Assembly: GCA_024195265.1 (NCBI GenBank)
Contig: JAJLRJ010000006.1
Span: 17,251,639-17,315,638 of the forward strand
From: Dendrophyllia cribrosa
Taxonomy: Eukaryota; Cnidaria; Anthozoa; Scleractinia; Dendrophylliidae
Reading direction: 5' to 3'
Length of the DNA: 64,000 nt
The notes beneath the pieces are model-generated. The model searched no databases. It was given only the letters and a program-made list of their open reading frames with translations, and had not been told where the DNA came from. Positions 53,791-64,000 of this stretch are shown in pieces (within the stretch, counting starts at the first letter, position 1; each line of letters begins with the position of its first letter). The position numbers and the translations under genes are program-made.

Positions 53791-55429
53791 ACATGATTCC
53801 GATAAATGAAATGCCGCGTGTGTATTTCATGATGTTGAAAGACAACAAAGATACGTGAACCCGGGACGTGAACTGTCTCAATCCATATCGTGACGCTTTT
53901 AACCAGACGCCGAAACAGCTTATGTAGGGAACGGTGGTCTATTTAGTAGCGCTTCCGCTAAGAGACAAATGTGCATGCATTAACGATGTCGGCGTGTTAT
54001 CTTCTGTATTTTAAAGTTGGCAAAGTTTTTCCGCTAAATTACAGGCACGAGACACATTCATTTCCTGTTTTCCCGTAAGCGGTCTTTTGTAGTAAATGTC
54101 AGGTATTGTCAATATGGAGTAATAAACCTAACAACATCAGAGTTTCAGCTTTAAGGTTATTCGTTCTCGCAAGCTGACACTACAAAGTCCACCGGAACCA
54201 TGCAGACGGAATCTCGTCAAGGCTGAACCAGGTGTTCCTTTCACACAGCTATCATACCGCTTTTCTTTATTATTGATCAAACCGCCTGCTAATGTAATAC
54301 AACCAAAATGATTTACCTGCGGTCCGTGTCTTTTTTCTTTTGTTTTGGAAGGGACTTGCTTCAGAGTGAGGACGATTTCTCCTGCGATTTCAAAATGCAA
54401 TGGTTTCCGCGTCGGAAACTCCAGTCTGGAGTAACGTCCCGAGTTTCACCGAGTATTATATATTGACATAATTAATAAAGTTCATTAACTATTAATTCTT
54501 CCCGGAAGCGAGTCTCGAGTTTTAATTTTTAACGAGGGTTAATTTTTTCTATATCCCTACGTTATTAAAGTGTATATGAAATGAAAATTTTTTTCGCATA
54601 ATTTTGTAGCTTATTATGCTGTTATTGCGAAAAGGAAAAAGAAAATCGACAGAACGAAGACAAAAATATTCTTTTTGCTCGCGAAAGCGTCTTCAGAAGA
54701 CTAAAATGGTGGATCCGGAGACCGGTAACGAGCTCGGCTCTGATGACGTAATCAGTAGTTCTACTCATTTGTTTACACTCGAATTTATGTTACCACTATG
54801 TGAAAATTCTACTCGATAGACACGCTGTTTTGGCTGTTATTTCTTAAAGTTAACTTCTCGCAATCTATGTCTGAGAGTGACGATACTATTAAAGAGGTAT
54901 GATTTTGGACAAATTTTTGGGATTCTGTATACGACTTCGGTGATTTCTCGTGTGTTCCCGTTACTCTATCTTCGGCACAACTTCGTCATTTCCAAGAGAC
55001 CAGCTTCGTAGTATGTTGTGAGCAGTTCGCGACAGGTGGTTTATTTCAGTTTACTTTGACGTAATAGTTGCTTGTACAAGTTTGAAGGGAAGGATACGGT
55101 TTTTGCACGATGTTTCAAAATCACTGACTCAGTGTTTAAAAAAAAAAATGTCCCCGTAGCAAAACGCTAAAGGAAAAATATCAAATGTAAAGAAGATAAT
55201 TTAACTTCCCCCACACAAATTTAATGGTTGGCCCCTAATAGTGCAGCGTTTTGAGTCTGAAAAACTATAATTTGCATCGTGATGTGATGAATCCGTCATC
55301 GTTGACGAAGTCATCAGATTACACGGTATGATCGATACGCAATTTAGTACACGCGGATGGAAGAGAAGCGATTCGCCAACTTCGATTTTATAATTCAGTG
55401 GAAGATTAACTGGAGAGTCTTGAAAACAA
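53791..55429. other. Non-coding stretch
   Basis: No gene supported. Short frames at 54137-54400 (minus) and 54616-54819 (plus) lack domains. Confidence 0.35.
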
Positions 55430-55665
55430 ATCAGGATGCCAAATTGTTGAAAGAATGTTTGACAAACGAGAAACACGGCGAGTGAGATGTGATCTTATCT
55501 TGCTCTAAAAGATGAATGAAACGGGCTTTGTTACCCACTATTCTTAGTCTTCTTCGGTACAAGACTACGTGGAAAAAAAGGAGAACAAGAACACAAAACA
55601 AAAAGCGATTCCGGATGTCGAATCGTTGAAACAATTTTTGACAAACAAAAAACACGACGTTACCT
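55430..55665. repeat. Diverged 180-bp spaced duplication
   Basis: GATGCCAAATTGTTGAAAGA with TTTGACAAACGAGAAACACG (about 55434) parallels GATGTCGAATCGTTGAAACA with TTTGACAAACAAAAAACACG (about 55614). The change pattern does not clearly favour codons; only about 45 bases match. Confidence 0.45.
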
Positions 55666-55984
55666 GCGGGGAATCACTCTGATAACATCTATCGCTAACC
55701 GGCAATATTTGTATTATATTCCGCAAATAGCATTCAAGGCTTATTTCGTATCTTAGTTAGCTAGCTAAGTCAGTGGTAACCTTTCTCGAAATTGCTTAAG
55801 CCCGCAAATAAAGCCGAAACAAAAAGAAAAACAGCTTTCCTTTCTGTATTACAACTCTCTTCTAACATTATAGCAGATTTCACTTACCAATCGATTCTTC
55901 CCACGTATAGCAACTTGTTGAACGACCTCAGTTGATCGCTTTTAAATGTTGAATGTGTTTTCTAGTAGTCGTTCAACAAGTGTA

Positions 55985-56290
55985 TCATTCGCTTTTAAGA
56001 CGATCAAAGAATTGATTGTTTGGATTCCGATATTTTGTCCGCGTTGTAACTGTTGTAAATGAAGGGACAAGTGTTGCATCGTGCGCGCGCTCATTTAAAA
56101 GCACGAGGTTAATCATTCGGCCCAGCCGAAAGTTGCCTTTGTTTTTGCCACGTTTAAATGAAAACAGTCGGAGATGTGAGAAAATTCTGCCTCTTGAGGC
56201 CACTGCGTGGTTGTGTGGGTGCAAAGTGAGGGTGAATGGAAATCTCTCGTTCTCTTCCAACAGACTGTTTGAAAGCGGAGTCTGGCATTT
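55985..56290 (-). pseudogene. Old PLE linker/endonuclease relic
   Basis: The minus frame contains EENERFPFTLTLHPHNHAV, GRIFSHLRLFSFKRGKNKGNF and, by nucleotide match, the ACACGATG/AACACTTGTCC region. This corresponds to residues about 694-800 of the 903-residue protein with an internal deletion and frameshifts. It is much more diverged than the copies at 5-11 kb. Confidence 0.75.
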
Positions 56291-56894
56291 GCTTGGTGCC
56301 TTACATTTCGATGCGGAAATACCAAAACGACTAACAGGGGCGTTTAGGAATGCTACGGATCCAATGTACAATACTGGGTAGGTAAAAAATAGTTCAAAAG
56401 TCGAATTGCATTCGGAAATTTGATGTCTGCTGTAACTTTTTGATGATACAGTTTTGTGAAATATCAGTAAACTCTATCCCTTTATGTACACCTTGATCAA
56501 ATTCCTTTGCTTCGCCTAGCAGATTTGTTTAAAACTTATGAAACACTGTGCACTGATTTAACATTTTCCAATGTTTCCCCCATACACATAACCGACGAAA
56601 TGCATTTTGAACAATGACTTGAAAAGATCGCAGAATCGCACGGTCACCATTCAAAGCTACATGTATTGCAGGTCCAACCAAGTGCTACGTCACGCTGAGT
56701 ATATGACCGCAATCTTTCAACGAAATAGCCCAATCGCACTGCCTATGACGTTTGGCTTGGGAATTACGAAGATGTGCCGAAGATTAACGAAAGGAAACGA
56801 ACATGCACGAAAATTACGACAGGAATGTTCTAACGTGGCTTCAATTCTCCAAACAAACTCGTTCTAACTTTAAACCACGACGAGTTACCAAGCA
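56291..56894. other. Non-coding stretch
   Basis: An 86-codon plus frame (56607-56867) has no recognised domain. Nothing else. Confidence 0.35.
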
Positions 56895-56934
56895 TAATAA
56901 TAATAATAATAATAATAATAATAGTAATAATAAT
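56895..56934. repeat. AAT microsatellite
   Basis: About twelve AAT units with one AGT interruption. Confidence 0.9.
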
Positions 56935-57036
56935 TTCTCCTTAATTAAATCATCAACCATTAATTTACGTTTACAAAATATTAAAAACCCTAGTTAAAAA
57001 AAAGAAAACTTATTAATAATTATTAATAATAATAAC

Positions 57037-57042
57037 TTTATT
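57037..57042 (-). promoter_or_regulatory. Polyadenylation signal of the OPR-like gene
   Basis: AATAAA on the minus strand, 160 bases after the stop codon of the gene at 57202-58908. Placement is suitable; its use is inferred. Confidence 0.4.
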
Positions 57043-57201
57043 CAAGTGTCAATAAAAATATAGCAGTTAAAACCACTAAGTGGGGACACTATCTAAAATT
57101 CTTAAATATCAATTACAATTTACTTAAAATATTCTCAGTACACTACAAGAAATCAAAAATGCATCTTTAATTTACACCACAATATAAACTACTCACAACA
57201 G

Positions 57202-58908
57202 CTACATTTTGAAAAGTTCCTGACTACCCTTTCCAAGTTTCTTAAAAGTCTTATTAAAGAAGATGACCTGTTTCTGACTAAAAAAGTCTCTGCCCTTAGT
57301 TACGATTTCCCTTTGTAAAGCATGAAACTGTTCCTCTGCTTTGACACCCGCTCTCGAAAAACACCAAACACATTCATAAATTTGACTCCCGTGTAAACCA
57401 CAGAAATCGTTTGCTGAAAAAGAGCTAACTAAAAGTTCGTAGAACTCTTTGCTTCCTCTCTTGGCCTCAATAAATCCACGCATGAGCATACGTTTTTCTT
57501 TCAAGGTGAATTCTCCTACGCCACGCTGGAAGACTTCTCCTTCAATTAAATCAAACAGCTTACTATCTGACTTCCGTGCTCTTCCAAGGGACCAGGCAAC
57601 TTGACATAAATCACCATTTCTAAAATGATTAACTTCCCTTAAATACAATTCACTTTCAATTTCAGCAACCAACTGGTGATCATGTCTTCGAGCAGATACA
57701 AACGACCACAAGATCAACAACAGTTCATGACTCTGGAACTTATGGACAGTTCGCTTAAAAACCTCTTTCTTAACAAGGTCAAATACTTTGGCCTTTGTCA
57801 TTTTTCTTCTGGCAAACGACCAAACAATTTCCAACAGATGAACGTTGAGAAACCTCTCTACGCCTCGTGAGAAAAGTTGGTTGTCAAGAAAAGAAAAAAA
57901 TTGCCTGCTTCCTTTTCCCGCTGTGGTAAATGCCCAAAGAATCTGAATAAAACTACCATTGTTAAAATCGTGTGTTCCACGTCTTAGAATTTCTCCTTCT
58001 ACTCGGTGAAATAGCTTGTCTGCTTTGAAGCCCCTCTTTGCAAATGACCACACAAATTCTGCCAAAGCACGATTGTCAATGCTCAAGAAGTCTCTAGATT
58101 GAATTTCCTCCAAGAAAACTTCAAATAATCCAACAGAACCATTCTCTACCTTTGCAAATGATAACAATATTGCGGAGAGCAACTGATTATCAAATGTAGC
58201 AATTCTTAACTGACCATTTAGAATTACTTCTTCTAGAATTCTAAATATGTGTGATGTTGTCAAATCTAAGTTTGCACATCCATTCACAATCTGACAGATA
58301 CCTGCATTGTTTAGGACTAAAATATCACGTGACAGAATTTCTCTCTCGCAAAATTGAACCAGCTTGTGATTTTTTTCTTCTATTTTTCCTAAAGCCCACA
58401 TCACATTGACAAGCCCCTTTAGCTGACATTTGGAAATGTCTACTGAAATACTTTCCAGCAATTCCATGTAGCTACTGCTTTGTTCACGTTGCGCCTTTTC
58501 TCTTTCTTGTTCCAATGCTTTCTTTTGTTTTGCATCTCTTTCTGTGATCTTTGCGATGCTATAAAGCATTGTAACTTTGTTCACAATGTCTACTGAATGT
58601 TTAACATTGTCAAACAAGTCAAGCTGTTGTTCAACTGTCTTTATGGACAATATTCTCCTGTTGAGTTGAATGTCATCTATAGATGGCAATGGTGACTTGA
58701 TAGAATAGTTGGCAGGAGGGTTTGTGTAGTAAACGCTGTTAAGTTTCCTTCCTGGTTTTGCGAATCTGATTGATGGCCATGATGTGCTATAAAAGGAGTT
58801 AGGTTCCTTAAGTGTACATGATGAATACGTTTGAGTCAGAAAGGGGCATATTCGAAGGGAACGTACACTGCCAATAAGCCAAGATCTTATTCCACAAACT
58901 GCAAACAT
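57202..58908 (-). CDS. Octotricopeptide-like repeat protein, probably mitochondrial
   Basis: Intronless frame of 568 residues. Residues 1-50 are rich in R, S and hydrophobics with a single acidic residue, as in mitochondrial presequences. Residues 85-120 form a helical segment like those at the start of FASTK/RAP-type proteins; 121-147 is charged and possibly coiled-coil. From about 162 to the end run ten to eleven repeats of 38 residues with the pattern LF..VE.EIL.RG...F.N..L.QI.WSFARAG. This matches octotricopeptide (OPR) or the related heptatricopeptide repeats, alpha-helical RNA-binding arrays known from algal and apicomplexan organelle proteins and related to metazoan FASTKD proteins. 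No C-terminal RAP domain is visible. Likely role: mitochondrial RNA processing or stability (inference). Confidence 0.8.
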   Translation of the reverse strand: MFAVCGIRSWLIGSVRSLRICPFLTQTYSSCTLKEPNSFYSTSWPSIRFAKPGRKLNSVYYTNPPANYSIKSPLPSIDDIQLNRRILSIKTVEQQLDLFDNVKHSVDIVNKVTMLYSIAKITERDAKQKKALEQEREKAQREQSSSYMELLESISVDISKCQLKGLVNVMWALGKIEEKNHKLVQFCEREILSRDILVLNNAGICQIVNGCANLDLTTSHIFRILEEVILNGQLRIATFDNQLLSAILLSFAKVENGSVGLFEVFLEEIQSRDFLSIDNRALAEFVWSFAKRGFKADKLFHRVEGEILRRGTHDFNNGSFIQILWAFTTAGKGSRQFFSFLDNQLFSRGVERFLNVHLLEIVWSFARRKMTKAKVFDLVKKEVFKRTVHKFQSHELLLILWSFVSARRHDHQLVAEIESELYLREVNHFRNGDLCQVAWSLGRARKSDSKLFDLIEGEVFQRGVGEFTLKEKRMLMRGFIEAKRGSKEFYELLVSSFSANDFCGLHGSQIYECVWCFSRAGVKAEEQFHALQREIVTKGRDFFSQKQVIFFNKTFKKLGKGSQELFKM

Positions 58909-59723
58909 GTCTACTGGTACTTCACATTAAGTCAACCTATTCAGTCAAGAAAAAAACAAATAAAAAAAATATAAGAAGACGTTAAAGTAAGAGAATAAAA
59001 TAAATAATGGAACACTATTTAATTCAGTAGAAGTGGCAAAATAAAGAACTTAAAAATACGAATAAAAATAATTTGTCTTTGGGAGGAGTTGTTTCTCAAA
59101 AATATAATAGTACCTTTAAAGTTCTGTGTAATGGCTACTTGAAAATATTGCCTGACAATAGTGTCCTTATAGATATATATATATATATAAATTCTTGAAC
59201 TTGATTTGAATGTATTTCAGAGAGCACTTAACTCTTAGAGGAGCATTGACAATTATAATAAACTGGTTTAAGACTTCAGAGGTAGTTCATCGTTTTATTA
59301 CTACAGTTCTGTTTCGTATGGCCAAAAGATGACCACACTCATCAGGCAATATCAACGATTGACCTTTAAATTACAATAAATGGCTATAAAAGCGGGGATA
59401 CGGTTGCTATGAGATATAAAAACATGCGTAATTTTATCATGTGAGTGCTATTTATAATTTGGGAGATTGTGTTACTTTATTATAAAGTTCTTGAGGAGGT
59501 ATCTGTTTCTGTGGGGGCATGAACTTGCTAACTCATTTCGTTTGTTCAGACTGCAGAGATCCTCTTTACAGATGATTATGAATTTTTCAAAAAGACATAA
59601 ATTACATTTCTTAGTAATGTTGTTGTAAGGTTTGCATTGTTAGATGATTTTCCACTTCAGGTTGAAAGGCTTGTTGTTGTCTTTGAGTGTCCATATGTGC
59701 TGAAGTCTTAAACCAGTTTATTA

Positions 59724-59726
<3 letters not shown>
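58909..59726. other. Upstream flank of the OPR-like gene
   Basis: A-rich sequence with a short AT repeat at 59173-59189. The promoter of the minus-strand gene should lie in the first few hundred bases, but no TATA or initiator stands out. Confidence 0.35.

Positions 59727-59808
<82 letters not shown>
59727..59808. repeat. TA dinucleotide microsatellite
   Basis: About forty uninterrupted TA units. The tyrosine/isoleucine frames across it on both strands are artefacts. Confidence 0.95.
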
Positions 59809-59813
<5 letters not shown>

Positions 59814-60280
59814 TTGTATACATAATTGTATATTACGCTCACTGTTCATACAGTTTGAGCACTCTCTGGATTGGGTGGAGAGCCTCGTAAGAGGTGTTCA
59901 CTATTGGCATATTACTTCGCTCACTGCTCGCAGTTTGAGCACTCTTGTGTCTCCACAATGCAATCCAACAATGTGTAACTGTACATCCTGTGCCCAAGTT
60001 CAGGAGTTGCCATAAAGCCATTATGGTAATAACCGGGAGGGCACATTGTATACAATCATAATATTGTATATTACGCTCACTGTTCATACAGTTTGAGCAC
60101 TCTCTGGATTGGGTGGAGAGCATCGTAAGAGGTGTTCACTATTGGCATATTGCTTCGCTCACTGCTCGCAGTTTGAGCACTCTTGTGTCTCCACAATGCA
60201 ATCCAACAATGTGTAACCGTACATCCTGTGCCCAAGTTCAGGAGTTGCCATAAAGCCATTATGGTAACAACCGGGATAAA
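59809..60280. repeat. Two tandem 238-bp units
   Basis: CACATTGTATACA, CAGTTTGAGCACTCTCTGG, GTGTCTCCACAATGCAATCC and CATAAAGCCATTATGGTAA recur in order 238 bases apart with few changes. The unit also contains an internal echo (CGCTCACTG...CAGTTTGAGCACTCT twice per unit). Minus frames here repeat MALWQLLNLG because of the duplication. Confidence 0.85.
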
Positions 60281-60758
60281 TAATAAAAACTACATTTGTA
60301 TACAATTGGTAAAGCCCACAATTTTCAAATGAGCATCAGAACTATCAGATCTAATAACTATGGGTAAGATTTCAGTATAAACCCAGGCTCTATTGTCTTT
60401 CTTTAGGTGTTTTATTGTTTTGGCTTTTGTTTCAGTTTTAAGAACAGTGTGCAAAACTAATGTGTGGGTTTATATGGAAATATTTTCCCAATATGTGTTT
60501 GCTTTGGTCAACTCTATAAGCGCCATTCGTGATCATCACCAAATTTCTCCTTGTAATATCAATGCTTAATCAATCAGAAAGGTCCCAAATTCCAATTCGA
60601 TCGAGAATTCGAGGGCCACAGGTTTGTCAGTCTCTCAAGAGACTGTTAAGTGTTACCCTCGTTAAACAAAGTCGATTTATTTATTTTATTTTTACTTTAG
60701 TAACGCAGGTCCACATCAGCCTATGGCTGTCAGATTCTAAACCTGCGAGACCAAATAA

Positions 60759-60870
60759 AGTATGTATGTATGTATGTATGTATGTATGTATGTATGTATG
60801 TATGTATGTATGTATGTATGTATGTATGTATGTATGTATGTATGTATGTATGTATGTATGTATGTATGTA

Positions 60871-60917
<47 letters not shown>

Positions 60918-60950
60918 ATGTATGTATGTATGCATGCATGTATGTATGTA
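60759..60950. repeat. TATG/TG compound microsatellite
   Basis: About thirty TATG units, then about ten TG units, then TATG and CATG variants. All open frames across it on both strands are low-complexity artefacts. Confidence 0.95.
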
Positions 60951-61345
60951 TCAGGGATGTAGCTAAGATATCCAACAAGTGGACTTTTGTTCATCACAGG
61001 CGGGAAAGTTTGGTAAAAAAAGAGAAAGAGTTAAGCAAACACAGTTTTACAGGCGGAAAAAATCAAGAAAACTTAGTCTTCAGGTGGTTATTTTTTCTGC
61101 CTTCCGCCTATTATTTACATCCCTGTGTATGTTACAATGTATGTCAGGGCTGCAAATAACGGCCGGGCAGGCGCCGGTCATGTTGTCCGGCCAAACATGT
61201 TTTTTCTCGGACACGACCCGTTTTTTGCCGGTCGAATTGGAACAGTCGTAACTCTTGCAACAGTGAACCCAGATTGCACAGTAAACCTTTTTTAACTAAA
61301 ACCCAACTGAATCCAAGTCGGTTTGGCAATAAAAATTACAAGTTA
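60951..61345. other. Non-coding stretch
   Basis: A GC-richer patch (CGGCCGGGCAGGCGCCGG near 61160) lies in otherwise ordinary sequence. No gene. Confidence 0.35.
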
Positions 61346-62448
61346 ATAGAGTGTGTGCGCTCACGTGACCCTTGAATTACCATCCGCCATGTTGGAGGAC
61401 CACTTTGATGGGTTTTCCCTGTGTTTACCTTCTAGAGAGCAGGCAGTGCGAGCGCTTTTGAAATCATAACTCTCATTTCCTTTAATGTTGTGAATTAAAA
61501 TCGAAAAGGTAGCTAATATACAGTACTTTTTTGTCATTTGTGCTAATTTAAATCCCCAAACCCCTTTTTTTTTTAGATAATTAGGGCCGTATTCGATTTG
61601 CCGGCCCAATTTTTTTAAAACCTTGAAAACATTATCACAGAGTAGAAAATCAGCCACACTTATACAATCGGTTTTACGTCAACAATATTTCTTTTAAAAT
61701 GGAATCATTTTCATGGTCGCGACAAATCGTACAATCAGTCTTGTAGCATCTCTTTAGCTACAGTTTGTCGGTTCCTTGATTGCACGCTGCAATTTGTCTG
61801 CACGCAATTTTGTTTCGAAGTGGTTTCTGTGGGGAACTTGTTCCCCGGGTGCTTACTATTTAGCCAAGAAAACCGGTAGTTTCGGTTGGAAAGCAAAAGG
61901 TACGGTTGATTTTCAGGGAATTTGGGTTGAACTAGTGGAAAAGCTTCAGCGATTAGTAGCGTGAGCCCGGCAGCCGGGCAGGAACTTCAAAGGAGTCTTC
62001 AAAAATGCCTCAGAAATTCTCACAGAATTTTCACGAAAAGCTTCATTTAAACCTCTTAAGAGTATTCTATCTTTGTTTAGAAATGCCAAGCGCTTCAAAA
62101 AGTTATTTTGGTTTTGTAGTTGACGAATTCTCCGAGCTTGTGCATACTATAAAATCGCTATGTTCTCGACACTCAGATTTTCTAAGTGTCGAGAACACAG
62201 CGATTTTATAGTATGCACAAGCTCGGAGAATTCGTCAACTACAAAACTAAAATGATTTTTCGAAGCGCTTGGCATTTCCAAACAAAGATAGAATACTCTC
62301 AGGATGTTTCTGAATGAGGCCTTCGATATTTTAGCATGTTTGACAACATCGGAGGCTCAAGTTATGTTGTTTCAGTCACCATTTTGACTACGTCAGTCCT
62401 CCAACATGGCCGCCGGTAAGTTTGTGACGTCATCCGCACACACACTAT
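61346..62448. mobile_element. TA-flanked TIR element with internal foldback
   Basis: The ends ATAGAGTGTGTGCG (61346) and ATAGTGTGTGTGCG (complement, to 62448) continue as imperfect inverted repeats to CCGCCATGTTGGAGGA / TCCTCCAACATGGCCGCC, about 55-60 bp each. A TA dinucleotide flanks both sides, as in Tc1/mariner insertions. The interior has no transposase but contains a large hairpin (62049-62311). Confidence 0.6.
62049..62311. repeat. Long near-perfect hairpin
   Basis: Arms of about 125-130 bases are almost perfectly complementary. The centre lies near 62180, between GTTCTCGACACT and AGTGTCGAGAAC, with a ten-base loop. The outer part mismatches slightly (ACCTCTTAAGAG versus CTCTCAGGATGT). 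Confidence 0.85.
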
Positions 62449-62664
62449 AGTTTTACTACTCTTTATTGCAGAAGCAGCCTCGCATACGCGGTACAGTTAC
62501 GCAAGATACAACCGCAACCGTTCGTTTACATCTGGGAAAATCACTTCTAATCATTAAAATATTACATTTTGGCAATCGCCACATCGTTTCTACAACTGAA
62601 TTTAAAGTAAAACGTGCAAAATATATGAAAGCCGAAGGGTTCAATCGATCTCTTAATTAACTTA

Positions 62665-64000
62665 GGCCCCGTCCACACGTATACATTTACGTTCGTAAAC
62701 GCATACTTTTTTATCATACTTTTTTAACCCATTGACACCTGAATCGCCCGTAACCGCCCGTACAAGACTCCACTGCTTTAAAAAATTGTAACTTTCTCAA
62801 TCGTGCGAACATTGCCTTAACTAGCAGTTGTGAGCATTGACTAGAAAGTCTTTCAAATTGAGATACCCAATAAACACAAAAAAGTCAGCGATTTTTGCAG
62901 AATATCAGCGTTTGAATTTGGACAATAACAAAAATTACCGTTTTTAACGTCATAGAAAAACAACAAAAATCACGTTTTTGCTTTTAGTTTTTTGTATTCA
63001 AATCATCGAGGCAAACCCAAAAGTCAACATTTACAGCAAAATTCAGTCCTAGTCCTAGCTTAGCAGTGAATTTTTTTGCTCTTATTCGTTGCTCGGGCCT
63101 AACTACAGCTTCTTATACTAGTGCATACTCACCTTGCCTCGATTTTCAACATCACCACCGCACTGCATGCTGGGAAATAAACGGATTTTTTGACAGCGCC
63201 CATTCCGTCCTCCAAAATTTTCATATATATACTAAGTCCACAGCCACTCTGACCCACCGCCGAAATTTCGCGCTTGTTGTGTTCTCCTGTGGTCGCAACT
63301 TCCAAAATATGCCGCGGTAGGTCGAGAAATTCATCCAGAGTCGAGTCCCAAAGCTACTTCGTTTCCAGGCGGCCATTTTTCCAGTTCAACGAGCAACGAG
63401 CCAAATTCGTAAACGAAGTACAACACCTAACTCGCTTCATTGAGAAGTGGACTCTGAACTACCTCCAAGCTTAATGATGCTCACCAGGCAGCTACTAAAG
63501 ATGAAAAATGGCTGTGAACTTACCAAAAATCGTAGATAATTCATATTGGACCCTTTATTGCAAATCAACCAAGCAAAATGAGATCGTCACAATGACGTTT
63601 CCAGTAAACTCGAGCCTTCAGTGTTTTAGAACAGCAGCACTTTCAATGGTAACTCCAAATATGATGTCACGAAATCCTATGGGGCGTGTGTATGCAGAAA
63701 ATCACTCAAAAACGTAAAAATCCTCAGGTGTGAATGGGTTAATTTTTTTATCTAAAACGCTCCCGTCCAGACGAAGTCAGCCATCGTTTACGATTCGTTT
63801 TCACCTGTCCACAAGTAAACGCTAAAACGATACGTAAACGCTTCAAATCTGCATTGAGCATGCATAGATAAGTACTTGAGCCTGCCAACGCATCTGTCAG
63901 ACCGTCCGCCATATTGGATATCTGCTCTATTTTCTTTATTTGTCGACTGGGTCCGAATCTATGACATCAGCGTTTACGAAAATATCCGTTTAGGCTGTCC
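62665..64000. mobile_element. hAT-like MITE, right end outside the window
   Basis: It starts GGCCCCGTCCACACGTATAC and has many CGTTTACG/CGTAAACG words in both directions on either side of the nested element (62680-62710 and 63780-63840), continuing with CGTTTACGAAAATATCCG at 63971. The GGCCCCGTCCACAC start is frequent in hAT-type MITEs. The second terminus and the target duplication are not in the window. Confidence 0.5.
62724..63742. mobile_element. piggyBac-like TTAA element nested in the MITE
   Basis: TTAA at 62724-62727 and 63739-63742 bounds inverted ends TTAACCCATTGACACCTGA and TTAACCCATTCACACCTGA (one mismatch). Outer MITE text (TTTTTTATC and related) resumes at once on the right. The 1-kb interior has frames up to 84 codons without transposase motifs. 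Confidence 0.7.

Noticed and set aside
59611..59890. Frames rich in YI repeats
   Set aside because: Translation of the TA microsatellite.
60681..61159. Several frames reading CMYV or HTYI repeats
   Set aside because: Translations of the TATG/TG microsatellite.

Overview
This is AT-rich eukaryotic nuclear DNA with very little coding sequence and many transposable elements. The most likely source is a cnidarian, probably an anthozoan such as a stony coral. That is inference from the repeat style (a Penelope-like element with GIY-YIG endonuclease, tRNA-derived SINE, TTAA-flanked MITEs, CR1/Jockey-like and L1/Tx1-like LINE relics) and from gene structure. No rRNA, functional tRNA, CRISPR array or operon-type gene cluster was seen.

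Layout. 1-167: the last exon of an unidentified gene. 1218-2665: first copy of a dispersed repeat, split by a 359-bp MITE with a 9-bp target duplication; the second copy (35680-36947, opposite strand) preserves the empty site. 3231-3425: a foldback element. 4792-11696: the most striking locus, a Penelope-like retroelement (PLE) complex bracketed as a whole by one 13-bp direct repeat. It holds two truncated RT-endonuclease copies with inverted tails, three tandem 338-bp-spaced tails and one full-length 903-codon element; six hammerhead-like ribozyme motifs lie in its terminal repeats. 13577-13980: a tRNA-derived SINE. 14235-15620: a TTAA MITE and a ~107-bp tandem repeat whose relatives recur at four other places. 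19510-21592: foldbacks and a TTAA element with G/C homopolymers. 21900-24575: a dead L1/Tx1-type LINE with two nested insertions. 26711-28455: MITEs. 29501-34035: a 4.5-kb array of a 15-bp unit with ~890-bp higher-order periodicity, then a G-rich polypurine tract.

38936-40415: a PLE end relic and a LINE tail. 41725-44649: a 2.9-kb element with 16-bp terminal inverted repeats and 6-bp target duplication, carrying a decayed gene for an NHL-repeat/SAP-like protein with a basic TRSGR tail. 46600-47110: a 252-bp tandem duplication. 52890-53790: a CR1/Jockey-like RT relic on the minus strand. 55985-56290: an old PLE relic. 57202-58908 (minus): the only intact host-like gene, an intronless 568-residue protein with a mitochondrial-type leader and ten to eleven 38-residue octotricopeptide-like repeats. 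59727-60950: microsatellites and a 238-bp duplication. 61346-64000: a TA-flanked foldback element and a TTAA element nested inside a larger MITE that runs off the window.

The genes do not form a pathway. The window is a record of repeated transposition into gene-poor DNA, with one probable mitochondrial RNA-binding gene near the right side. The PLE copies are nearly identical, so that insertion is young; the relics at 25292, 38936 and 55985 suggest related elements have been active here for a long time.
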